The translations under genes were made by a program, and so were the position numbers. From contig NZ_VOGO01000002.1 of NCBI RefSeq assembly GCF_007923355.1, positions 248,001-312,000 of the forward strand: a DNA stretch of 64,000 nucleotides, read 5' to 3'. Source of the DNA: Falsiphaeobacter marinintestinus. GTDB lineage: Bacteria > Pseudomonadota > Alphaproteobacteria > Rhodobacterales > Rhodobacteraceae. Below the pieces are notes generated by a model. It saw only the letters and a list, made by a program, of their open reading frames with translations, was not told the DNA's origin and did no database searches. Numbering within the stretch: position 1 is the stretch's first letter; each line of letters starts with the position of its first letter. Positions 9,749 to 19,836 of this stretch are shown here, one piece after another.

Positions 9749-10807
9749 TTACCCTGATTTGATGCGGCCCAGATTTGCGAATCCTGCCAGTGTGCGGGCG
9801 GCTTGGGCAGAAATCGGGCGGGATTGCGGGGTCATCAGCAGACGGGCGAACAGCGCCCGAAACGGTTCTTTTTCCATCAGGGCGAGGAACCGGGTGCGAC
9901 GCCAGTCCACCGCGCGTTCGTGCAGGCGGGCCAGTTTGGTGTCTTTCAGCAGCTCAGATCGCAGGTGATCGCGCGCCGGGGCGGTTGCGGAAATTGTCGT
10001 ATCGGTGTCGGTGTTGAAATTGCGTTCAACCCAGTAATCCATATCCAGCATGTGATCAGAATGCACAGCGCGGCCCCGGTCGGCTTTCAGCACATAGCTT
10101 TCCATCGCGCCCAGCGGATAATGGTTCAGTTGCACCAGATCATAGTTTGGTCGGCCATAGTTGTTGAATATGCGCTTGACCTTGAACTGGTCCTCCAGCA
10201 ACCGGCCTTGTCCGTCGAACCAGCGGGCTTTGTCCAGTCGGCTTTGATCCGGGCTGCGTGGGCGGTGTACGCCCAGCTTGGCATAGGTCCCGTCATTGCG
10301 ATACAGCGTCTTGAACATCGCAGACCGCCAGGGCCAGTACATGATTTCAGGCGCGCATCTGGTGAAGCTTTCGGTAACAGGCGTGTCTTCGTACCGCACG
10401 ACACCGGCATTGCCGAACAACCGCCAGGTCAGCGTGATTGCGGTGGCGTCGGGCAGGGCGGCCAGCAGCGCGGGAACCGTATGATCGCCGGTGTGGATGT
10501 TGACAAATTCATCGACATCCATCGGCAGGATCCAATCTGCCTTTTTGACCTGCCGGGTCTTATCGGCCATTTTCAGCGCCGTGAACTGGATCCCGCCCTT
10601 GTCATAGGGGCCGTCGTTGCGCACATGCGTCAGCCAACCCAATTGATCCAGACGGTCCAGCATCTTGTCGGTGCCGTCCGTGCAATCGTTAGAAAAAACA
10701 AGAAAATCGGTGAACCCAACTGCCTTGTGATGGGCCAGCCACTCAAGCAGGAAAGCAGCTTCGTTGCGGACGGTCAAAACCGCGAGAATGCGGGGGCCGT
10801 CTGCCAT
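9749..10807 (-). CDS. glycosyltransferase family 2-like protein
   Basis: The 352-residue product starts with ILAVLTVRNEAAFLLEWLAHH, the nucleotide-sugar binding strand of this GT2 subgroup. SNDCTDGTD (residues 39-47) and the metal-binding MDVDEFVN (residues 96-103) follow. There is no membrane segment. The C-terminal half has the HYPLGAMESYVLKADRGRA motif shared with the two following paralogues. It probably transfers a sugar during surface or extracellular polysaccharide synthesis; donor and acceptor are unknown. The start is 4 bases after the stop of the 805-residue gene, so the two are likely co-transcribed. Confidence 0.85.
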   Translation of the reverse strand: MADGPRILAVLTVRNEAAFLLEWLAHHKAVGFTDFLVFSNDCTDGTDKMLDRLDQLGWLTHVRNDGPYDKGGIQFTALKMADKTRQVKKADWILPMDVDEFVNIHTGDHTVPALLAALPDATAITLTWRLFGNAGVVRYEDTPVTESFTRCAPEIMYWPWRSAMFKTLYRNDGTYAKLGVHRPRSPDQSRLDKARWFDGQGRLLEDQFKVKRIFNNYGRPNYDLVQLNHYPLGAMESYVLKADRGRAVHSDHMLDMDYWVERNFNTDTDTTISATAPARDHLRSELLKDTKLARLHERAVDWRRTRFLALMEKEPFRALFARLLMTPQSRPISAQAARTLAGFANLGRIKSG

Positions 10808-10810
10808 CGC

Positions 10811-13228
10811 TCAGCTTTCCAGATCCAAGGCCAGCGCATAAGCAACGCGCTCGGTCTCGTTCAGGTTGATGGTCAGCGCCTGTTTGTACAGGTCCTCGAA
10901 TTCGGGCATTCCGTGCAGTTCTTCGGCTTTGGCCTTGTGCCAGTCAAATCCGTAGTCATGCCAATGCTTGAGCTTTTCATCGGCCATCAGGTTTTCATAT
11001 TCGGCAGTCATGCGCGGCAGGTTCCGTTTGATGGTGATGTCGCGATAATCGCTCCAGTCCATCCGGATCCAATAGTTCAGCCCGATCGAGCGATCCACGT
11101 GCAGCGCCCGGCCGCGTTGTCGTTTGATCAGATAGCTTTCGGCGCTGCGCAGGGCATAGTGATTCAGCTGAATAAGGTCGTAACCAATTGATTTCTTTGA
11201 GCTGCGCCAGCCATTGTCGGCGGCTTCGCCGGTCATGTCCTTGCCCGACCCGTTGACCCATTTGATCTTGTCGCGAAACCCGTCATCCAACTTGTTGGGG
11301 CGATGGCACGAGATCTTTTCATATGCGCCGATGTTTTTGAACATCGTCTTGAAGCCCCAGACCGTGTGCGGCTTGGGGCAGAATTTGGGCGCACACCCGT
11401 CGAACTGATCGATCACAAATTCATCCGCCAGATGCGTCACCCCGTTATATCCGAACAACCGCCATGTCATGGCGACATTGGTGGCATCGGGAACGGCAGC
11501 AAGGAAGTCCTGCAACGTCCCATTGCCGCAGCGCACGTTCATGAATTCATCAACGTCGATATGGATGATCCAGTCGGCATTCTTGATAACCGGCTCTTTC
11601 AATGACTGGTTCAGAGCATACTGCTGGGGGGAATTGCCCTTCCACTCATCGTTGTTGCGATGTTGCAAAACGCCCATTTCCTGCAACCGGTCAAGGATCT
11701 CGCTGGTCCCGTCCGAACAGTCATTGGTGTAGATCAGGAAATGATCGACGCCCATCGCCCGGTGATAGGCGACCCATTCGACGATATAGGGCGCTTCGTT
11801 CTTCATACAGCCGACAATGACGTTGCCTGACGACCCTTTGGGCAGGTCACGCGGTGTCAGTGGCGTATAGGCGGCGGCCAGTTCTTCCTCGTTGACGCGA
11901 CCCAATCGGTTATGTGGCGCATAAGGCGACCCTTTGAGGCCTTCGAACTTTTCGACCGCCAGCGGCGGCAGAATCCGGCGGGCTTCTTCGCTGAGCTCTC
12001 CAACAGCTGGCTTGGCTGGAGTTTTTGGGGCGACAGGGGCAGGGACCGTGACGGGCGCCGCGGCGGGCGCAGAAACGTCGGCTTGACCATTCATGGCGGC
12101 CAGATCGGCCCCCATGCTTTTGCGGGCTTCCTTTGTGGCCTTGTCGATGCGGTGCATGAAGGCCAGCATGTATTGCGAGGCGCGGTATCCATTGCCGGGA
12201 TCGGTTTCGGCCCAGTCTTTTCGCGGATGGGCCTTTTTGAACGTCGACGTGCTAAGCGCCGGATGCGCTTTGATCAGCGCCTTGTTCATACTATCGAAAT
12301 GTCGCGCGACCGGCGCCAATGCGCCGGGCGCAATCGGATCACCGTCGATCGCGATCTCGGACAGAAACGTGCGCCACAGGGTGCGGGGCAAAACCTTGCG
12401 ACGGCTTTCCAGCACTTTCAGGATCAGCGTGTTCAACTGCCGTCCACGGGCCATCCAGGCCGCCGAGGGTTCATCGGGGATCGGTTTGTCCACCGCCCGC
12501 CCAATCGTGCCTTCGATCCCAAAGGCCGCGCGGATCTCTTCTGTCGTGTCCGAGCCATAGAACAAGTCGGCGTCATAGGGGCGCAACGTCACCGACCCGG
12601 CCCCAAACACGCTTTCCCAAAAGGTCTGCAACCCGGCAAAATCCAGCCAGAAAGGCGGCGCCTGGGTTTCCAGAAACTGACCGGCCTGCGGGTCGATCCT
12701 GGGCCCTGCATCAAGGCTCGCTTGCCACCAGTCTGTCGTGCCCGCCAACTCTAACTCCTGTGTCAGGGGGGCAGAGCGGCCTTCCATCACTTGCCCGGCA
12801 TAAACCCGGGTCAGCAGATGCGCCTGTTCATCGACATGCGCCACAATCCGAATGTCGTCCGACAGCGGGGTCAACAGCGCCTTCAGACGCTCCAATTCAG
12901 ACACGCGGCACAGCGATGCCCCAAGCTGTGAGGCTGACAGGATCATGATCTCAGGCTTGGCCTGATCCGCATCGCGCGCCAGTTCCATACCCAGCGAGTT
13001 ATACAACGCCTGCTGTTTTTCCGCCGTCATATGCCCGCGGTTAAAGCGCAGCGGGTCGATATGATCGGGGTCCGTGACGGCCATGTACAGACGGGTGTGA
13101 TTTTTGCCCCCCGGACTACGCGGATACAAAACCCCCTTCGACGAAAGTTGTTCGCGCTTGTCCGACAGCACGTTTTGCAGACGGTCGGCACCGACATGTT
13201 CGGGGCCAATATGCAGGTAAATACGCAT
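10811..13228 (-). CDS. sulfotransferase-like / glycosyltransferase family 2 fusion protein
   Basis: This 805-residue protein has two parts. Residues 1-380 begin MRIYLHIGPEHVGADRLQ, the form of a PAPS-dependent sulfotransferase N-terminus but without the usual GKTGT-type phosphosulfate loop (here HVGADRL). They also include the ILSASQLG strand typical of that fold. After an Ala/Pro-rich linker (about 386-409) comes a GT2 domain (about 465-805) with NVIVGCMKNEAPYIVEW, TNDCSDGTSEIL, a DVDEFMN metal site near 555 and the HYALRSAESYLIKRQRGRA block. The degenerate loop suggests that the sulfotransferase half may be structural or bind something else. It lies in a row with two other GT2 genes. Confidence 0.8.
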   Translation of the reverse strand: MRIYLHIGPEHVGADRLQNVLSDKREQLSSKGVLYPRSPGGKNHTRLYMAVTDPDHIDPLRFNRGHMTAEKQQALYNSLGMELARDADQAKPEIMILSASQLGASLCRVSELERLKALLTPLSDDIRIVAHVDEQAHLLTRVYAGQVMEGRSAPLTQELELAGTTDWWQASLDAGPRIDPQAGQFLETQAPPFWLDFAGLQTFWESVFGAGSVTLRPYDADLFYGSDTTEEIRAAFGIEGTIGRAVDKPIPDEPSAAWMARGRQLNTLILKVLESRRKVLPRTLWRTFLSEIAIDGDPIAPGALAPVARHFDSMNKALIKAHPALSTSTFKKAHPRKDWAETDPGNGYRASQYMLAFMHRIDKATKEARKSMGADLAAMNGQADVSAPAAAPVTVPAPVAPKTPAKPAVGELSEEARRILPPLAVEKFEGLKGSPYAPHNRLGRVNEEELAAAYTPLTPRDLPKGSSGNVIVGCMKNEAPYIVEWVAYHRAMGVDHFLIYTNDCSDGTSEILDRLQEMGVLQHRNNDEWKGNSPQQYALNQSLKEPVIKNADWIIHIDVDEFMNVRCGNGTLQDFLAAVPDATNVAMTWRLFGYNGVTHLADEFVIDQFDGCAPKFCPKPHTVWGFKTMFKNIGAYEKISCHRPNKLDDGFRDKIKWVNGSGKDMTGEAADNGWRSSKKSIGYDLIQLNHYALRSAESYLIKRQRGRALHVDRSIGLNYWIRMDWSDYRDITIKRNLPRMTAEYENLMADEKLKHWHDYGFDWHKAKAEELHGMPEFEDLYKQALTINLNETERVAYALALDLES

Positions 13229-13253
13229 TCGTTAACAGATCCTCGTCTGCAGA

Positions 13254-14285
13254 TCAGGAGGCCAGACCAAGGTCGATCAGCATCGCCTCTTCCTGCGGGG
13301 GGAGTTTTGATGCCGTGCGCAACTGCGCCTGCATCTGTCGATAGACCGGGCTTTCCAACAGCTGATCGCGCCGGGCGATGTGCAGGGCAACTGCTTCGTC
13401 ATGCAGCGCGCCGATCTCGGGGTCAGATTTCAGGTCAGCCAGCGCCACTTTCAGATCCGGCAAGTAGCGCCGGATCGATGTGTCCTCAAAGGCAGGATCA
13501 TTCCGTTCGCGCCAATACGTATCGTCAAACGCGCGGTGTTCACGGTTCACATCACCCCGGTCGTTCTTGACCAGGTAACTATCCAGCGAACGCAGCGCGT
13601 AATGGTTCAGCGTCGCAAAATCCCGCGACCCTTTTGCGGGAAACTTGCGGATCCGGCGCGGGTTGGCGGCCGTCAGGAACGGTTTGGGCACCTTGCGGCC
13701 CGACGCGTCAGTCCACTTGGGGTACCGTTTTTCCGGCAGTTTCTTTTTAAAGAACGGCCGGTGTGCGCCAAAGTACTGCAGCGGGAAATCGTGGCGCATC
13801 AGGGACTTAACCTCATGGGCGGTCTCTCCGCACCACAGGTCCGGATTGTGAGACCGGTTGAACTGCCCGATCACCGGGACGTCCTCAAAGCCGTCAACAT
13901 CGTCATTGGCAAAAAACTGGAACGGGATAGAAATCGCCTGAGGGTTGCCGCACGCCTCGATCAGACCGGGGATTGTATGATCACCGACATGGATATTCAG
14001 AAACTCGTCCACATCTGCGATCCAGACCCAGTCTGCATTCTGAACGATCTCTTGTTTTGAGGCGTGTTTCAGCGCCTCCATCTGATAATTACGCCCCTCT
14101 GCCGGGTTGGGCAGATGCTGCACAATGCCCCGGACCTCTAACGCATCCAGCATGCGGTCGGTCGCATCCGTGCAATCGTTTGAATAAAAGAGGAAATCAG
14201 TGACGCCAATCAACCGGTTGAAGGCGATCCATTCCAACAGAAAAGGACCTTCGTTTTTGACGCAGGTTACTGCGGTGATCCGCAT
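13254..14285 (-). CDS. glycosyltransferase family 2-like protein
   Basis: The 343-residue paralogue of the preceding genes opens MRITAVTCVKNEGPFLLEW. YSNDCTDATDRML and the DVDEFLN metal site follow, then HYALRSLDSYLVKNDRGD. The ATG at 14285 is preceded by GGAGGTGAC, a strong ribosome-binding site, which rules out the longer frame that starts upstream. It is the first gene of the minus-strand cluster and lies 25 bases before the fusion gene. Confidence 0.87.
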   Translation of the reverse strand: MRITAVTCVKNEGPFLLEWIAFNRLIGVTDFLFYSNDCTDATDRMLDALEVRGIVQHLPNPAEGRNYQMEALKHASKQEIVQNADWVWIADVDEFLNIHVGDHTIPGLIEACGNPQAISIPFQFFANDDVDGFEDVPVIGQFNRSHNPDLWCGETAHEVKSLMRHDFPLQYFGAHRPFFKKKLPEKRYPKWTDASGRKVPKPFLTAANPRRIRKFPAKGSRDFATLNHYALRSLDSYLVKNDRGDVNREHRAFDDTYWRERNDPAFEDTSIRRYLPDLKVALADLKSDPEIGALHDEAVALHIARRDQLLESPVYRQMQAQLRTASKLPPQEEAMLIDLGLAS

Positions 14286-14518
14286 GTCACCTCCATCTCG
14301 GTGCCGTATCCGTTGCTGATCATGTTGTGTCTGCCCGCTGTGGTTCGACCCTGAGCCGGTCGAATGCCATTTATTGTTTCCTGAAACATGACATTTCAGG
14401 GCGAAATCGTCAACATTCAGTCCATTAGCCTGTCGCCCGGTTGCGCCGATTTGTCCGACCTTAGCAGTGCTTGACCCGCGCGCGCGCGCATGACCTTTTG
14501 GGCGCAAGAGGAGAGATC

Positions 14519-15427
14519 ATGCAGATACCGCCATCTATCGATGCCGTTCAGGCCATGCTGGCCGAACAGGGCTATGTCTGCGGCCGCGCGCTGGGCACGG
14601 TCGTTTACCTTTCACTGAAACTGGGCCGTCCGCTGTTTCTTGAGGGCGAGGCCGGTGTCGGCAAGACCGAGATCGCCAAGGCCTTGTCCGCCGGTTTGAA
14701 CCGCCGTCTGATCCGCCTGCAGTGTTACGAGGGGCTTGATGCGTCCAGTGCGGTCTATGAATGGAATTTTCCAGCCCAGATGGTGGCAATCCGCACCGCC
14801 GAAGCCAGCGGTGGCGCTGATCGCAAGACATTGCAAAACGAATTGTTCAGCCCTGAATACCTGACCGAGCGCCCGTTGCTGCAGGCCATGCGCCCGGATG
14901 AAAACGGCGCGCCGGTGCTGTTGATCGACGAACTGGATCGCACAGACGAACCGTTCGAGGCGTTCCTTCTGGAAGCCCTGTCTGATTTCCAGGTGACGAT
15001 CCCGGAACTCGGCACCATCAAGGCGCCCGAACCGCCTATCGTCATTCTAACGTCGAACCGTACCCGCGAAGTGCATGACGCCTTGAAGCGCCGGTGCCTC
15101 TATCATTGGGTCGACTATCCGACGTTCCCGCGCGAGGTCGAGATCCTGCAATCGCGCGCGCCCGAAGCCGCTGACGCCCTGAGCCGCGAAGTGGTTGCGT
15201 TCGTTCAGAAATTGCGCACCGAAGATCTGTTCAAAAAGCCCGGCGTTGCCGAAACCATCGACTGGGCCAAGTGCCTTCTGGCCCTTGATGTGGTCAGCCT
15301 TAGCCCCGAAGTCATCGCCGATACGCTGGGCGCAATCCTGAAGTATCAGGATGATATCCAGAAACTGCAGGGGTCCGAGGCCAAGCGCATATTGGATGAG
15401 GTCAAATCGACGCTCGAACCGGTCTGA
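14519..15427 (+). CDS. MoxR-family AAA+ ATPase
   Basis: The 302-residue product has Walker A GEAGVGKTE near residues 43-51, Walker B VLLIDELDR near 138-146, and sensor 1 (VILTSNRTRE). The overall order is that of the CoxD/MoxR type. MoxR ATPases act as chaperones together with VWA proteins to insert cofactors or activate protein complexes; the next gene encodes such a VWA partner. The start at 14519 follows AAGAGGAG. No carbon monoxide dehydrogenase or methanol dehydrogenase genes are in the window, so the client is unknown. Confidence 0.9.
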   Translation: MQIPPSIDAVQAMLAEQGYVCGRALGTVVYLSLKLGRPLFLEGEAGVGKTEIAKALSAGLNRRLIRLQCYEGLDASSAVYEWNFPAQMVAIRTAEASGGADRKTLQNELFSPEYLTERPLLQAMRPDENGAPVLLIDELDRTDEPFEAFLLEALSDFQVTIPELGTIKAPEPPIVILTSNRTREVHDALKRRCLYHWVDYPTFPREVEILQSRAPEAADALSREVVAFVQKLRTEDLFKKPGVAETIDWAKCLLALDVVSLSPEVIADTLGAILKYQDDIQKLQGSEAKRILDEVKSTLEPV

Positions 15428-15493
15428 TGCATCTTCTCTTTGAAAATACTCCCGGGGGGTGCGGGGGGCGGGCAGCCCCCCGTTGTGCACCGC
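15428..15493. repeat. GC-rich intergenic element, copy 1
   Basis: Between the MoxR and VWA genes lies a stretch with GAAAATACTCCCGGGGGG followed by a GGGGGG/CCCCCC hairpin (about 15464-15482). A related arrangement is found at 54439-54646: a TATTTT-type segment, CCCCGGGGGTG, then a GGGGG-ctg-GCCCC hairpin. I know such elements as dispersed between genes in Rhodobacterales. It may serve as a weak terminator or processing site within this operon. Confidence 0.55.
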
Positions 15494-16753
15494 ATGACTG
15501 AATACGCGCCGCTCGATCTGCCCGAGAACCCGAAACTCTCGCATAACATTATCCATTTCGCCCGGGCGTTGCGCAAAGCCGGGTTGCCGATCGGGCCGGG
15601 GCGGGTGATCGATGCGATCCGCGCGGTCGAGGCCGCCGGGTTCACCGAAAAGGCGGATTTTTACTGGACGTTGCACGCCTGTTTCGTGAACCGGCCCGAA
15701 CATCGCGCAGTCTTTGGACAGATTTTCCGGCTGTACTGGCGCGATCCGCGGTTCATGGAACACATGATGGCGATGATGCTGCCCGCCGTCCGCGGCGTGC
15801 AGGAAGAACGCACGGCACAGGCCGCTGAAAAACGCGCGGCCGAGGCTTTGTTGGATGGTGCGGACCTCGACATTCCCGAAGAGGGGCCCGAGCGCGAAGA
15901 AGAGACAATGATCGAGGTCGACGCCTCGATGACCATGTCGACCGAAGAACGCCTGCGCAGTCTTGATTTCGAACAGATGAGCACGGATGAGGTCGCCCGG
16001 GCCAAACGGATGCTGGCGAAGCTGACCTTGCCGGTCAAACCGATCCCGTCGCGGCGCGGGCAGGCCAGCCATCTTGGCAACCGGCTGGACTGGCGCAAAA
16101 CCCTGCGCGGCGCGATGCGGCAGGGGGGCGAACTGCACGACCTGCACAAGTTAGAGCCGAAACCCCGCTGGCCCAACCTGGTGGTAATTTGCGATATTTC
16201 CGGCTCGATGAGCCAATACAGCCGCATCATCCTGCATTTTCTCCATGCCGTGTCTAACGCCAAAGGCGCGGGCTGGGCCAAGGTGCATGCCTTCACCTTC
16301 GGCACACAGTTGACCAACATCACCCGCCATTTACGTCAGCGCGATGTCGATGCCGCGCTGGCGGCTGCTGGCGCCGAGGCGCAAGATTGGGAAGGCGGCA
16401 CGCGGATTGGGCAATGTCTGCACAGTTTCAACCGCGACTGGTCGCGGCGTGTGATGGGGCAGGGCGCCGTCGTGCTGCTGATCACCGACGGGCTGGACCG
16501 GGACGATCCCGGCGCGCTGGAAAAAGAGATGGAGCGGCTGCACCTGTCGGCCCGCCGCCTGATCTGGCTGAATCCATTGTTGCGTTGGGAAGGGTTTGCC
16601 CCGAAAGCCCAAGGCATCCGCGCCATGCTGCCTCATGTCGACAGCTTCCGCGCCGGTCATTCGATCGCGTCGTTGGAAGATCTGGCAGGCGTGATCTCGC
16701 GCCCTGATGACGTCGGCGAAAAGGCCCGTTTGATGGCTTTGTTAGAAAGCTGA
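15494..16753 (+). CDS. CoxE-like VWA domain protein
   Basis: The 419-residue soluble protein has an N-terminal helical region beginning LPENPKLSHNIIHFARALR and a central acidic stretch around residues 140-160. A C-terminal VWA domain follows, with the MIDAS DISGSMSQYS near residues 234-243 and LLITDGLDRDD. This is the architecture of CoxE, partner of the CoxD-type AAA+ protein encoded just upstream; together they form a MoxR-VWA chaperone pair. The start at 15494 lies past the GC-rich element. The client protein is not visible in the neighbourhood. Confidence 0.88.
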   Translation: MTEYAPLDLPENPKLSHNIIHFARALRKAGLPIGPGRVIDAIRAVEAAGFTEKADFYWTLHACFVNRPEHRAVFGQIFRLYWRDPRFMEHMMAMMLPAVRGVQEERTAQAAEKRAAEALLDGADLDIPEEGPEREEETMIEVDASMTMSTEERLRSLDFEQMSTDEVARAKRMLAKLTLPVKPIPSRRGQASHLGNRLDWRKTLRGAMRQGGELHDLHKLEPKPRWPNLVVICDISGSMSQYSRIILHFLHAVSNAKGAGWAKVHAFTFGTQLTNITRHLRQRDVDAALAAAGAEAQDWEGGTRIGQCLHSFNRDWSRRVMGQGAVVLLITDGLDRDDPGALEKEMERLHLSARRLIWLNPLLRWEGFAPKAQGIRAMLPHVDSFRAGHSIASLEDLAGVISRPDDVGEKARLMALLES

Positions 16754-16858
16754 GCGTTCAAAAAACTCAATAACGTCAGGTTATCCGAGACAGGCCACGG
16801 GGCCATAAGGCATCCTTTGAGCAACCGGGCTGGGCCCTGAGTCGCAATGGAGAGCATC

Positions 16859-18310
16859 ATGAAAACTGCCAGACGCATTCTTGTGGCGGGGTTGTTCCTG
16901 TTGGTGGCACTGGCCGCCGTTCTGACGATCAACACGATGCGGTACAAACCGGCGACGGTCTCCGAGGCACAATTGACCGATCTGGGGGCCGACATTGGCA
17001 ATGCGACCGACAACTTGTCCAAAGCGATCCGGTTCGCGACAGTTTCGGACGATTTGACCCGCCCCGATTTCGATGGGTTCCTAAGCTTTTTGGATGAAAC
17101 CTATCCGACGTTCGCGGCCAATACCGAGCGTATGGTTCTGGACGCCAAGACGCCGCTCTATGTCTGGAAAGGCAGTGACGAAAGCCTGCAACCGGTGCTG
17201 TTGGCCGCGCATTACGATGTCGTGCCCATCCCGCCGGGATCGCTTGAGAAATGGGATCATGACCCCTTCGCAGGCACCATCGATGACGGGTTCGTCTGGG
17301 GGCGCGGTACGCTTGACAACAAGGGCGCGCTGATCGCCATGGTTACAGCAACCGAACATCTGATGCTGGCGGGTTTCACGCCGAAACGTACGATTTACTT
17401 CAGTTTTGGTGGCGATGAAGAGATTGGCGGCGACGGAGCCAAGTCGGTTGCCAAATACCTGCATGACAACGGAATTCAACTGGCCTGGGCACTCGATGAA
17501 GGCTCATTCGTGCTCGACAAGATCATTCCAGGGCTGGACCAGCCTGTGGCCAGCATCAACCTGTCCGAAAAGGGATACCTGACGCTGAAACTGATCGCGA
17601 CGTCTCCGGGCGGGCATTCTTCGATGCCGCCGCGCCAGACAGCGGTCGGGCAATTGGCCCGTGCAATTGACCGGTTGCAGAACAAGCCTGTTCCCGGAGG
17701 TCTGACCGGTGTGTCCGAAGACTTCTTTGACGGTCTCGGCCGGCATTTCTCGATCGAACAACGCGTGGTGTTTGCAAACCGCTGGTTGTTCAATCCGTTG
17801 CTCGAAAGCATCCTGTCCGGCGCGCCGTCAACTGATGCCATGCTGCGCACGACCACCGCGCCGACGATGCTGTCCGGGTCCAGCAAGGAAAACGTGTTGG
17901 CAGCCGAGGCAACGGCAACAGTCAACTTTCGGCTTCACCCTCGCGACACGGTTGACGATGTCATCGCGCATGTTCGCGCCGTTGTGGATGACGAAGGGAT
18001 CGAGATCCGCGTGAACGATGGGTTCGCGACACCAGCCTCTCCGGTCTCAAGCACCGATACGGCCGGGTATCGCGACATCGAAGGATCGATCCGCGCGGCG
18101 TTCGGCCCGTTGGCGACCGTGCCGGGGTTGACCATCGCCGCCACCGATGCCCGCCATTATGCGACAGCGGCTGACGCGGCATATCGGATCAACCCGTTCA
18201 AGATCACCTCGGACGATCTGCTCAGATTTCACGGTATCAACGAACGGCTGTCGATCGAAAACCTTGAGCGCGGGATCAATTTCTACGGATCCTTGATTCA
18301 GAAGCAATAA
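16859..18310 (+). CDS. M20-family metallopeptidase, membrane-anchored or exported
   Basis: The 483-residue protein has an N-terminal hydrophobic segment (about residues 7-27), then the zinc-peptidase signatures of the M20 family: [22 protein letters not shown], and FGGDEEIGG with the catalytic Glu pair. Its length and spacing resemble the carboxypeptidase S / PM20D1 branch rather than ArgE or DapE. The substrate is probably a peptide or N-acyl amino acid. GGAGAG lies just before the ATG at 16859; an ATG at 16847 is an alternative. Confidence 0.85.
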   Translation: MKTARRILVAGLFLLVALAAVLTINTMRYKPATVSEAQLTDLGADIGNATDNLSKAIRFATVSDDLTRPDFDGFLSFLDETYPTFAANTERMVLDAKTPLYVWKGSDESLQPVLLAAHYDVVPIPPGSLEKWDHDPFAGTIDDGFVWGRGTLDNKGALIAMVTATEHLMLAGFTPKRTIYFSFGGDEEIGGDGAKSVAKYLHDNGIQLAWALDEGSFVLDKIIPGLDQPVASINLSEKGYLTLKLIATSPGGHSSMPPRQTAVGQLARAIDRLQNKPVPGGLTGVSEDFFDGLGRHFSIEQRVVFANRWLFNPLLESILSGAPSTDAMLRTTTAPTMLSGSSKENVLAAEATATVNFRLHPRDTVDDVIAHVRAVVDDEGIEIRVNDGFATPASPVSSTDTAGYRDIEGSIRAAFGPLATVPGLTIAATDARHYATAADAAYRINPFKITSDDLLRFHGINERLSIENLERGINFYGSLIQKQ

Positions 18311-18434
18311 CCGGGTCGCGGACCGTTACGGCGCGCGACCTGCGATCCAGTCCTGCGCTGGGGGCGTGAAGGGCTTGCCAAGCCGGGGCCCGTCGGTCAA
18401 AACCCCTGAACGCTACGCAAACGAGGGACCCCCG

Positions 18435-19832
18435 ATGCGCCTGACCCGTTATTTCCTGCCTGTCCTCAAAGAAAACCCGTCCGAGGCGCAGATCGTCAGC
18501 CACCGGCTGATGCTGCGGGCCGGGATGATCAAACAAGCCAGCGCGGGGATCTATTCGTGGTTGCCGTTGGGCTTTAAGGTCCTGCGCAAGCTGGAAAACA
18601 TCGTCCACCAGGAACAGGCCCGCGCCGGTCACATCGCGATCCAGATGCCGGTCATGCAATCCGCAGACTTGTGGCGCGAATCCGGACGTTACGATGACTA
18701 TGGTCAGGAAATGCTGCGGATGAAGGATCGGCACGACCGCGACCTACTGTTCACGCCGACAGCCGAGGAACTGGTCACCGACATCTTCCGCGGCCACGTC
18801 AGCAGCTACAAGGATTTGCCGCTGACCCTCTACCAGATCCAGTGGAAATTCCGGGATGAGATCCGCCCGCGGTTTGGCGTTATGCGGGGCCGTGAATTCC
18901 TGATGAAGGACGGGTACAACTTCGACCTGACCAAAGAAGACGCGTTGCACGCCTATAACCGCCATCTGGTCAGCTATCTGCGCACTTACGAACGTATGGG
19001 CCTGCAGGCCATTCCGATGCGGGCCGACAGTGGTCCGATTGGCGGCGACGATACGCATGAATTCCTTGTGCTGGCTGAAACCGGTGAGTCGGAAGTGTTC
19101 TATGACAGCGCTGTGACCGACATTCGCATGGGGGAACGGGACATCGACTATGACGACAAAGCCCAGTGCCAGGCCGTCATGGAAGAATTCACGACGCTCT
19201 ATGCGCGCACAGACGAAACCCACGACGCGGCCTTGTTCGATCAGGTCCCTGAAGAGCGTCGCCGTGTGGCGCGCGGGATCGAAGTTGGGCAGATCTTTTA
19301 CTTCGGCACCAAGTACTCAGAACCGATGGGCGCCACCGTTCAGGGACCCGATGGCAAACCCGTACCAGTGCATATGGGCAGCCACGGGATTGGCGTCAGC
19401 CGCCTGATCGGCGCCATTATTGAGGCAAGCCATGACGAAAACGGGATCATCTGGCCCGAAGGCGTGACGCCATTCCATTGCGGTATCGTCAACCTGAAAC
19501 AGGGCGACGAAGCCGCCGATGGCGCCTGTGAAACGATCTATAAGGCATTGACGGCTATCGGGTTGGAACCGCTGTATGATGACCGCAAGGAACGCGCAGG
19601 CGGCAAGTTCGCGACTATGGATCTGATTGGTTTGCCGTGGCGGATCACGGTCGGACCGCGCGGGTTGAAGAACGGTGTTGTCGAACTGACCTCGCGCCGC
19701 ACGGGCGAAAGCGTTGAAATGACGCCTGAGGACGCGGTGAAGAAAATCGCTGAAATCTATGCCCCGCATCACGGTGGCGCGGCCCAACACGTTGAGCCGA
19801 TGGCCAACCGGTCGTTCCATACCTGGATCTGA
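18435..19832 (+). CDS. proS: prolyl-tRNA synthetase, short alphaproteobacterial form
   Basis: ProS charges tRNA-Pro. The 465-residue product has class II motifs: motif 1 around [19 protein letters not shown], motif 2 around [21 protein letters not shown], motif 3 near [14 protein letters not shown], and a C-terminal anticodon-binding domain. It lacks the long editing (INS) insertion of the E. coli enzyme (about 570 residues), as is usual in alphaproteobacteria. The start at 18435 matches the conserved [15 protein letters not shown] opening and has GAGGGA upstream. Confidence 0.97.
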   Translation: MRLTRYFLPVLKENPSEAQIVSHRLMLRAGMIKQASAGIYSWLPLGFKVLRKLENIVHQEQARAGHIAIQMPVMQSADLWRESGRYDDYGQEMLRMKDRHDRDLLFTPTAEELVTDIFRGHVSSYKDLPLTLYQIQWKFRDEIRPRFGVMRGREFLMKDGYNFDLTKEDALHAYNRHLVSYLRTYERMGLQAIPMRADSGPIGGDDTHEFLVLAETGESEVFYDSAVTDIRMGERDIDYDDKAQCQAVMEEFTTLYARTDETHDAALFDQVPEERRRVARGIEVGQIFYFGTKYSEPMGATVQGPDGKPVPVHMGSHGIGVSRLIGAIIEASHDENGIIWPEGVTPFHCGIVNLKQGDEAADGACETIYKALTAIGLEPLYDDRKERAGGKFATMDLIGLPWRITVGPRGLKNGVVELTSRRTGESVEMTPEDAVKKIAEIYAPHHGGAAQHVEPMANRSFHTWI

Positions 19833-19836
19833 CACC

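Noticed and set aside
9803-11191. 462-codon plus-strand open frame
   Set aside because: It is antisense to two glycosyltransferase genes with clear motifs; no family resemblance of its own.
15047-16147. 366-codon minus-strand open frame
   Set aside because: It is antisense to the MoxR and VWA genes, which carry intact catalytic motifs.
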